DNA of 64,000 bases from Verticillium longisporum (taxonomy: Eukaryota; Ascomycota; Sordariomycetes; Glomerellales; Plectosphaerellaceae), in assembly GCA_019188255.1 (NCBI GenBank), contig JAETXT010000002.1, positions 1,550,001 through 1,614,000 on the forward strand, given 5' to 3'. A model generated the notes under the pieces. The model was not told the DNA's origin. It searched no databases and worked only from the letters and a program-made list of their open reading frames with translations. Positions within the stretch are counted from its first letter, which is position 1. Each line of letters opens with the position of its first letter. This document shows positions 56,735-64,000 of this stretch, piece after piece. The position numbers and the translations under genes were made by a program.

Positions 56735-58714
56735 ATGGCGGAGGCGGCGGCGACGGCGCTCGGCGTCATCGGGTTCCTCGGCCAGCTCTTCGACGGCTGC
56801 GTGCGGGCGTACGGGTACTTCACGACGGCGGCGCGGCTCGACCAGGACAGCGCGCGGCTCGTGTGCAAGGTGCGCATCGAGGAGATGCGGCTCGTCGTCT
56901 GGGGCCGCGAGTGGGGGGTCGCCGAGGGCCGGCTCGAGCGCGAGAGCACGCCGCAGATGGCGGCGCTGGCGGGGCGCATCATGGAGGAGCTGCACGCGAC
57001 GGTGACGGATTTCGTCAAGCTGCGGGATCGCTACGGCATCGCCGAGGAGGCCGCGGCCACGAACGGCCAGGCCAAGGGGGAGAAGGAGGCGCGCGAGCGA
57101 GACGGCGGCAAGGAGAGGGGGTGGAGGAAGGAGTTGACGCTGCGGGCCAAATGGGTCATTGCTGGTGAGTTCGTGTCACGTTTGGGTTTCGACTCTGTCC
57201 ACGACCAGACGGCTGATGAGGATATCTGCAGACAAGGAAAAGTTCACTGCCCTCCTCAGGGACCTCAAAGGTACATCTTTTGCCCTTTGCCCTTTGCCCT
57301 TTGCCCCTTTGCTTCCCGAGCACATGCTTCCGAGCACTGCTTCCGAGCACTTGCATCCTAAGCCCCTTTCCTCTCAGGCAACCTGACGCGAGCAGACTTC
57401 AACGATGGCCTCGACCAGCTCTTCCCGCCGTCTCGCCTGCCATCCCTCCACCGCGCGTGGCGCCACTCCCTCCTCGACCACGCCCAGCGCGACGTGGCCG
57501 AGCTTGCCCTCCTCGCCTCGTCTGCCGAGGATTCGTACCCCCAGCTCCGCGCCTCGGCCGCCCTCAAGAAGCTGCGCATCAACCTCGACCTCACGCCCCA
57601 GGCCCAGTTCCGCCCGACCTTTGCCTTTCGCGTCGCCCGCGCCGACCTGACGCTGGACGCGAACCCTTCGACCCAGGGCGGCCCCCCCAAGTCGACGCCC
57701 GGCAACGACCCGCGCGTCGCCGGCCGCCACAGCGCCCACGGCCCCGTCCTCGTCGAGTGGGTCGAGTACGACCGCGAGGACCCGGACGAGCGCTTCCTGC
57801 ACCTCCGCCGCCTCGACGACCTCGCCCGCATGCTGCGCTCCGCCTCGGCCCGCCACCCGGACCTGCACACGCCCGACTGCGTCGGCTACGTCGACGACGC
57901 GCCCGCCCACCCGCGCTACGGCCTCGTCTACAAGCTGCCGCGGCCCTCGGCCTCGACGTCGCCCGCCTCCGACACGGCCCTCGCCGCCGACGCCGCGACG
58001 CCCGCCCACACCTCCCTCCACGCCCTCATCGCCGGGCCCCTCCGCACCCCCGACCTCACGGCCCGCATAGACCTCGCCCGCACCCTCGCCGTGGCCCTCT
58101 GGTCCCTCCACTCGCTCGACTGGCTGCACAAGTCCCTCTGCAGCGCCAACATTCTCTTCATCCGCCCCGCCGTCCCCTCGTCGTCGTCCTCGTCCTCGCA
58201 AAAGGACGCCTCGGCCTCCGCAGCGCAGGCCCCCTGCATCGAATCCCCCCACCTCGTCGGCTTCGACGCCTCCCGCCCAGACCTCGACCCCGAAATGTCC
58301 GTCAACCCGCGCAACCCCAGCATCGTCAACCTCTACCGCGACCCGCGCGTCTCCTCCTTCGGTAGCGGCAGCAGCAGCAATGGCAAGAGCAACAGCAGCA
58401 GCAACAGCAACAACAACGGCTGCCCCCGCCAACCCTACCGCAAGAGCCACGACATGTACAGCCTCGGCCTCGTGCTGCTCGAGATTGGCTGGTGGAAGGT
58501 CCTCAGCACCTATTACAAGCCGCACTACGCGGCCGAGCGGTGGCGCGACAAGGTCGTGCTGCCCGTCCTCGTGCCGGGCCTCGCGTCCAAGACGGGACGG
58601 CTGTACCGGGACGTCGTCGAGAGGTGTCTGACCGTGCACGAGGACATGTCGTCGAGCGAGGCCGGCGAGGTCATGGAATGGGTTGTTGCTACGTTGGAGA
58701 GCATCAGGACATGA
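56735..58714 (+). CDS. HeLo-like domain fused to a degenerate protein kinase domain
   Basis: Exons 56735-57164, 57232-57270 and 57378-58714 give 601 aa. The N-terminal 150 residues (MAEAAATALGVIGFLGQLFD, then YGYFTTAARLDQDSARLVCK) are the HeLo/prion-inhibition-and-propagation type found in fungal cell-death and incompatibility proteins such as HET-s. The C-terminal half resembles a kinase: EWVEYDREDPDERFLHLRRL, SLHSLDWLHKSLCSANILF near 395-415, SPHLVGFDASRPD, and KSHDMYSLGLVLLEIGWWK. The catalytic HRD-type Asp is replaced (HKSLCSANILF) and DFG reads GFD, so it is probably a pseudokinase. I infer a role in self/non-self or stress signalling from family knowledge; no ligand is known. The start is at the first ATG before the conserved helix. 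GC content is very high. Exon 2 is 39 nt. Confidence 0.87.
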
Positions 58715-59574
58715 CGTACATGACCTAGACATAGACCGACCGTGATGGACGGCCATGACGTGACGATCCGAGGTAGAACATTCTCTTGAAAAGTCCCCTG
58801 TTTGACCATGGCAACGCAATCGGCAATACCCCAGAAAATCTTTACAAAGTAGCACATCACACATGCACCAGTGGCATCTCATCAAATCAAACACATCAAC
58901 GTCCATCGAGACACATGCGAGGCGAGGACACCTCTAATCGTGCATTCTGTCAAGGGACTGCGACTCGGAAAAAGGGGGGGAGGAAGAATCTAAGGAAGGC
59001 AATCCACAGGGCGAGGTCGGCGTCAGTGCGTGTGCATGTGTGCATGCGTACGTGATGCCTTGCCTCCCCGTTTCCCAAAGCAAACCGAACGATCGAGTAT
59101 GTGACTACTACTAGAGTAGCAGAGAAGCAATAGTAAAAAAGGTAGACAACCCGCGAGGAGAAAGAGACTTTGGCCGTCTCATAAAAAAAGGATGCGCGCC
59201 CGAATCAACCGGTGTAAGGGATTCGCCGAGTTGCCCCTGTCATGACCGCCAAATATTCGTATCAGGTCGTGAAACTCTCGATGAGAGAGGTGAGCGAGGT
59301 TTTCTTCCGGGCGCCGCTGAAGCCGAAAACCACGAGACATAAAAAGTGGGAGCAGAGAGAAAGGGAGCCGGGAGGGCGGACCTGCTCGAGCAGAGCAGGC
59401 AACCCGGCCCGACCCCGGCGGCGTGTTGTTACAGGCGCCGTCTCCTTTTTACGCACATGTCTGTGGCTGGAGGGCGTTGGATCGACCCCCGTCGGCGAAG
59501 CGGACGACGGCCCGGCGTACGTGCCCGGCAACGCCGAGCTTGTCGTGATGGTGGGCCGTCTTGGAAGAAGGGGA

Positions 59575-59609
<35 letters not shown>

Positions 59610-59691
59610 AAGTCTTGGGTGAAGACATGGAAGACGGGCCTGCAGACGCATGGGTGGCGGTCTGGAGGCGTGCAGCAGACCCGTCGGATTG
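58715..59691. other. Intergenic region between convergent genes
   Basis: About 980 bp with both 3' UTRs and a GGC microsatellite at about 59575-59609. Short ORFs through the microsatellite are artefacts of the repeat. Confidence 0.55.
59575..59609. repeat. GGC/GCC trinucleotide microsatellite
   Basis: About eleven to twelve GGC units without interruption, just beyond the stop codon of the SF3b p14 gene. Confidence 0.9.
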
Positions 59692-60444
59692 TCAATCGAT
59701 ACCGTGCTGCTTCTTGAGCTGAGCTAAAGACTCGCGGCGCGCCTCGAGGTCCTCTTTCGTGCGGTTGAGCATCTTCTCTGGCTGATGGTACAGGACTAGG
59801 GGATGTCACGTTAATGATGTATCCTCAAAAGGATGGCCTCGATGAGAGAGCTGCAGGTGGCAAGGGAGACACGTACCGACAAGGTAACGGTTCTGGAAGT
59901 TGAAACCGTTCAGCTTGTCGCAAGCCTGCTTGGCATCCATGACGTCTTCATAGACAACGAATGCGGTGCCCTTCGTGTTGTTGGCAATGCCCTGTCGAAC
60001 CTGTCTGTAGTCATTGTTAGTCACAGTCATGTCGTGTGGTCGATTGAGAATGGTAATGGATGGATTTAATGATGGTAATGTGTCGTGGTTGATGGGGGTT
60101 ATGGGCGTACCGGATTGGGCCGAATTTTCCGAACAGGTCGAACAACTCCTCGGGAGTTACGTTGTAGCTGCACAAAGGGTCAGAGTCGGGGTCGCGTGGT
60201 CATCCAAGATGGATAAGATCTACCTCAAGTTCTTTACGAACAGAGCTCTGTGATACTGGTCAGCCATGTGTCGTTGTATCAAATGGAAAGCGAAGGTAAG
60301 GGGGGGGAATCGGAGCCGAAGGGCGCGAACGCCAGGTCGCGACCGTGGACAGGCTCGGAGAACGAAAAGGTCCGAGTGGAAAGAAAAGAGCATCAAGACA
60401 TACCGGTTCACTTCTGGTGCTAATTTACCACGATTGCTGCTCAT
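59692..60444 (-). CDS. SF3B6: SF3b subunit p14 (SF3B6), branch-site protein
   Basis: RRM protein of U2 snRNP that lies next to the branch adenosine and binds SF3B1. Five exons: 60444-60404, 60247-60224, 60167-60111, 60004-59877 and 59795-59692, giving 117 aa, close to the roughly 125 aa of human p14. It starts [20 protein letters not shown]. The RRM has RNP2 at ALFVKNL, then [23 protein letters not shown]1 [20 protein letters not shown] and [20 protein letters not shown]. The tail ends QLKKQHGID. All four junctions keep the conserved sequence in register (phases 2, 2, 2, 1). Exon 2 is only 24 nt, and the gene has four introns in 354 coding bases. The frame is intact. Confidence 0.95.
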
Positions 60445-61682
60445 CTCCGTTCCTCGAAATCTGCTACGATTGAGGATGACCGGGTTCGGTAATGCGTAAT
60501 GGACGCGCTTCGGCTGATGGGGGAGGGATTGGGTGGTTGTGGTTGGGGGGGGATTGAGGAGGTGATGGAGTTGGGAAGACTGGATGGAAGGTTGTAATAA
60601 AGAAGGGGGGGGGGGAAGCGACGAGGCCAGGTCGCCGGGGGGAGACCCCGTGCACCTTGACACTTCTCTCTCTCTCTGCCTGGCGCTGCGTGTTGGGTGC
60701 GCCGTGGCCGCTCTGCCAGTCAGCAATTGCGACTCCCCACTCGGCTCCCACCACAGGTACACCCACATTCGAGCACCTCACCGAGCGCCAAGGCTGCGGG
60801 ATGGCTGTGCACACACGTGACCTTCCGGTGCCAGCCCTCGCCTTTTCATTGGGTGCATCTGCTTGGAGATAGTGGTCAGTGGAGCAGTGGAGAGCCTCGC
60901 CAGCTTTTGCGTGCCGCGTTACTGGAGATGAACTGGTAGAGAGGTACCTTTTTTCCCCTCCAGTCTGACGCAAACAGAGTATGATTCAGAGGCCGCTTCG
61001 TCGACGTGACGTGATCATTGTGACAATAGCATGCCTCGCCAATTAACCGCCAGCGTTACTCGGTGTGTCAGTCGTCGTGCAAGCATACCGACACAGCGAG
61101 AAGAAACGGCTACCTGTCGCTTGGCCATAGTACCTGAGACGTAGGGAACCACTCAAGCTTCAGGCGAAAACAGGGCTATCTTGCATTGGCACATTGCTTT
61201 TTAGTTCCCCCGCGATTTCTACTGTAGGTACTAAGCGAATGCAAGACGGCCGGCCAGCACATCCGAGTGATAAGCTTGCCAACCATGGCACCAACGAGAG
61301 TTCCCTCCAACCTTCATGGGGTTGACTCGGCATTGTTCAAGTGATACGCGTGCTTGGAGCTGACTCCGGATCTGCAGACACCAATCTGCTGGCATTCCCG
61401 TCGATCTGCTCGAATTGTCAGTCAACAAGCCAATTTGATCATCCTTCGCCAATTCAGGCATCCAAGAACCTGTTTGCCCAAACGCACTCAAGCTCACCCA
61501 ACCCACCCTAGCGAACCGTCACCACCAATCGCCGCCACTCCATCGAACTATAACGCCAACCACGTGAACGATATCTGCAGGCGGCACGGCGCGTGCACCA
61601 TTTTGTTGCGACTCTCACCTGCATACATGTTCACGCCATTGGAAAAAGCACGGCATGCCCGGCGTCCGCCTCCGCGCCAGCT

Positions 61683-61721
<39 letters not shown>

Positions 61722-61956
61722 TTCTGGCTGGCGTGACTGGACTCTGCTGGTAATGAGCAACACCACGCCAAAAACAGGCTCCATCGGTATCTCATCAACG
61801 TCAACATTGAAGCCCCAAACAGCCTGCGACTGGGTGGACTGCCTGCGTGCGGCACGCTGCAGCGACCCAACGGAGCCCAGTTGCCAATAGATGCTGCTCG
61901 ACGCTGACGGGTGTTTGCCCGTGTGTCATCCTCCCTGTCACGCGTCAACAGTCACG
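60445..61956. promoter_or_regulatory. Shared upstream region of SF3B6 and the glycosylase gene
   Basis: 1.5 kb between divergent start codons. Contains an AGGTACCT octamer at 60942-60949 and a (GA)n tract at 61685-61718. No coding sequence recognised. Confidence 0.5.
61685..61718. repeat. GA dinucleotide microsatellite
   Basis: About 17 GA units, some 240 bp upstream of the glycosylase start codon. Confidence 0.9.
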
Positions 61957-63346
61957 ATGCAAGACCATAGTGGCTGGGCAGAGACGGATAGGTTGATCCA
62001 AGTGCTGCGCGAATCATTGCGCACCTTTGGCGAGGAGCTCCAAAATAAGAAGCCTGCTCGCAGAGATGCACCACAGGCCTCTGTAAAGCCTAAAAAAGTC
62101 AAGTCGCCGTATTGGGCATCCTCTGCTGAGAGCTACATGCCCAATCAGGCGTGGGGCTCTGTTTTCCAAGCAGACGTCGATGCAGTGTCGAGAGCCCTTG
62201 AACCTCTTGCTGGGCAGGGCGCACAGCTGGGGCAAGTCTCCCCCGAAAACACCACACATGACTGTCAACACCACCCGTCAACTATTGTTGAACAAGACGT
62301 TCTCAATGATGTCGGACCCAAGTTTCTGGCACCACCTGCCGCTCTGTCGCTCAGCAATACGCATATCTCTCCGCAGGAGCTTACCACGGACGGGCACTTG
62401 GTCCGGCCTCTGCTGCCACCAGGCACCGTCTTCTTTCACGATGTGGCAGATCAAATCCGGTCAGAGGTGACGCTCAAGCCGAGGAGCCCCGTGAAATCGC
62501 CCTTCTTCTGCCCAGAGTCGCCCAAACCATCACCCAAGACTAAGCGGCCTGTGGCCGGCGCCGTCTCCGCCATTCCCTTTCCGCCCCTGACGGCGCCATG
62601 CTTCAGTCTCATCCAGGAGAAATTTTCGCACGACCCCTTTTGGCTCCTCATTGCCGTCACATTCCTGATCAAGACGGCAGGCAAGTTGGCGATACCAGCC
62701 TTTTTCAAGGTGAAAGAACGGTTTCCCACGCCAGAGCACCTCGCCGCGTCCGAGGCGACAACAGCAATCACAGACATGATTCGGCACCTCGGGCTCGCAG
62801 TGAATCGCACTTCCATGATCCAGAAGTATGCCAGGCTATGGGTGGAGACCCCGCCACAACCTGGTAGGGTATATCGAGTGCGAGGCTACGACAAGCGGGA
62901 GGTCCCTGGCGAGCTGCCACTCGATGCTACAACGCCGACGGACAACAGAGAGGCAGGCGATGCATGGGAGATTGGACACATGACGCAGGGAAAGTACGCG
63001 CTCGACAGTTGGCGGATTTTCTGCCGAGACGAGCTGCTCGGGCGGGCCCAGAACTGGAACGGCCTCGGAGCGCCACCCGAGTTCCAACCCGAGTAGGTGT
63101 ATACTGACCATCGCAAAGAATAGTCGCTGACGGTAGAACAGGTGGATGAGAGTGCGGCCCGATGATAAAGAGCTGCGGGCGTGTCTGCGGTGGATGTACA
63201 TGAAGGAGGGCTGGGAATGGGATCCTACGACGGGCGAGAAGACGGTCTTGCGACCAGAAATGGAACGAGCTGTCAACGAAAGCCGTGTCGAGTATGATGA
63301 CGCGGGGGGGTTGCGGATTCTAGATTGTCCCAGAGACTTGACGTAG
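61957..63346 (+). CDS. MBD4-like G/T mismatch DNA glycosylase (HhH-GPD)
   Basis: Probably removes thymine or uracil from G mispairs, such as those made by deamination at CpG. Exons 61957-63092 and 63142-63346 (49-nt intron, GTAGGT/AACAG) give 446 aa. The first 230 residues are disordered, with no methyl-CpG-binding domain visible. The glycosylase domain begins HDPFWLLIAVTFLIKTAGKL, followed by IPAFFKVKERFPTPEHLAAS and a helix-hairpin-helix region. It reaches GKYALDSWRIFC, where Asp350 aligns with the catalytic Asp of MBD4 (GKYGNDSYRIFC). The C-terminal exon has RACLRWMYMKEGWEWDPTTG, matching the MBD4 C-terminal helix. ATG at 61957 is chosen as the one nearest the conserved QDHSGWAETDRLIQVL; an in-frame ATG at 61891 is possible. 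The frame is intact. Confidence 0.9.
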
Positions 63347-63933
63347 GCGCTCGGGGTGGGGAACCGTGCTGTTCGTGGTGTATGATCATGACGATAGCTG
63401 AGCTGGTTGCTCTTTGTGGTATATCATCGTTCCTTCGAGGGGGTAGTTGGGTGTTTAGATAAATCAAGGCGGGCGTCTGAAGCTGTGATACCCATTTACT
63501 ATGTACTTTCATAGAGGAGGAGGACTGATGAGTAGTGGTCACGACGGGTTGACTGCGGCCTGGAGAGCAAGTAGTTGGATCTGAGCACAGCGGATCTGAG
63601 CACAGCGGATCTGAGCACAGCCAGATCTGGTTCAAGCAGCGGCCCAGAAGGGCTAGCACACATCTTAGCGCGGGTAGTGGCGATCGACTGCTCGCTCCTT
63701 GTGTCTTTCCCCGCATCAACCCAGCCGAACTGAGTGAGGGGCAGGTGCAAGCACCAGGTACTGGGGAGGTCCTTCCACAACGATATATACGGACATTCCC
63801 CAGCTTCTGCACTGCACCGTGTTGTGTGGCACATCCGTCTGGGGCGTCTCGTGAAGGGCCATAGATCACCTTGTCTTTCTCTTCTGACCTTGTCCTGGCT
63901 TGTCTGTTCTGTTCTCGTTCATTTCCCGACGCG
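63347..63933. other. Intergenic region with three tandem 15-bp units
   Basis: 587 bp before the last gene; contains the repeat at 63578-63622. Probably carries the promoter of the peptidase gene. Confidence 0.5.
63578..63622. repeat. Three tandem 15-bp units
   Basis: GGATCTGAGCACAGC repeated three times exactly, about 310 bp upstream of the last start codon. Confidence 0.95.
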
Positions 63934-64000
63934 ATGGGCTCTCAGATTGACTCGCAGGACGAGTTTACGGTCCTCGTGACCGGCTTCGGCGTAAGGCTAC
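63934..64000 (+). CDS. Pyroglutamyl peptidase I (peptidase C15), first exon only
   Basis: Only exon 1 (63934-63990) and the first ten bases of intron 1 (GTAAGG donor) are in the window. It encodes MGSQIDSQDEFTVLVTGFG. FTVLVTGFG immediately before a splice site is the start of the conserved LVTGFGPF of peptidase C15, which removes N-terminal pyroglutamate. The rest lies outside, so this rests on a short motif. Confidence 0.65.
   Translation, partial: MGSQIDSQDEFTVLVTGFGVRL

Noticed and set aside
57374..58906. 510-codon minus-strand ORF
   Set aside because: Antisense to the HeLo-kinase gene; composition follows from its very GC-rich codons.

Overview
This window is nuclear DNA of a filamentous ascomycete. 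The genes carry short spliceosomal introns (about 45-165 nt, GT...AG with CTAAC/CTGAC-like branch sites), the DNA is GC-rich with strong third-position C/G bias, and the gene content (Hap2, a fused Bub1/Mad3, Dga1-type DGAT2, a HeLo-kinase, a serine-rich cupredoxin membrane protein) is that of Pezizomycotina. A hypocrealean Sordariomycete is my best guess from protein similarity recalled by eye; that placement is inference.

Layout, left to right: a truncated serine-rich protein gene (-); protein disulfide isomerase (+); a small mitochondrial membrane protein (-) divergent from Vps71/Swc6 (+); a small secreted Cys-rich protein (-); the Wss1 DNA-protein-crosslink protease (-); a Kel3-like kelch protein (-) divergent from DGAT2 (+); Apn1 endonuclease IV (+) convergent with a Bub1/Mad3 checkpoint kinase (-); an APH-family phosphotransferase (-); Hap2/NF-YA (-). 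About 7.8 kb with no convincing gene follows, then a proline/serine-rich conserved protein (+) and another 3.7 kb gap. The right part holds FAN1 nuclease (-) divergent from Sdc1/Dpy-30 (+), ribosomal protein S13 (-), U2AF large subunit (-), a cupredoxin-like membrane protein (+), Erv29/SURF4 (+), a HeLo-domain pseudokinase (+), SF3b p14 (-), an MBD4-like DNA glycosylase (+) and the first exon of a pyroglutamyl peptidase (+).

Most of these are unlinked housekeeping functions, not a pathway cluster. Two loose themes stand out. Four DNA repair or damage-tolerance genes lie here (WSS1, APN1, FAN1, MBD4-like), as do two factors that recognise the branch site and 3' splice site (U2AF2, SF3b p14). 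No transposon, CRISPR, rRNA or tRNA was seen.

The most important technical observation is that nine conserved genes carry ten single-base frameshifts, every one a missing base and mostly in C/G or A/T homopolymers, including in the essential ribosomal protein S13. This points to homopolymer under-calling in the assembly. Protein lengths given here assume the missing base is restored. FAN1 additionally has an in-frame TAG that this error type does not explain.
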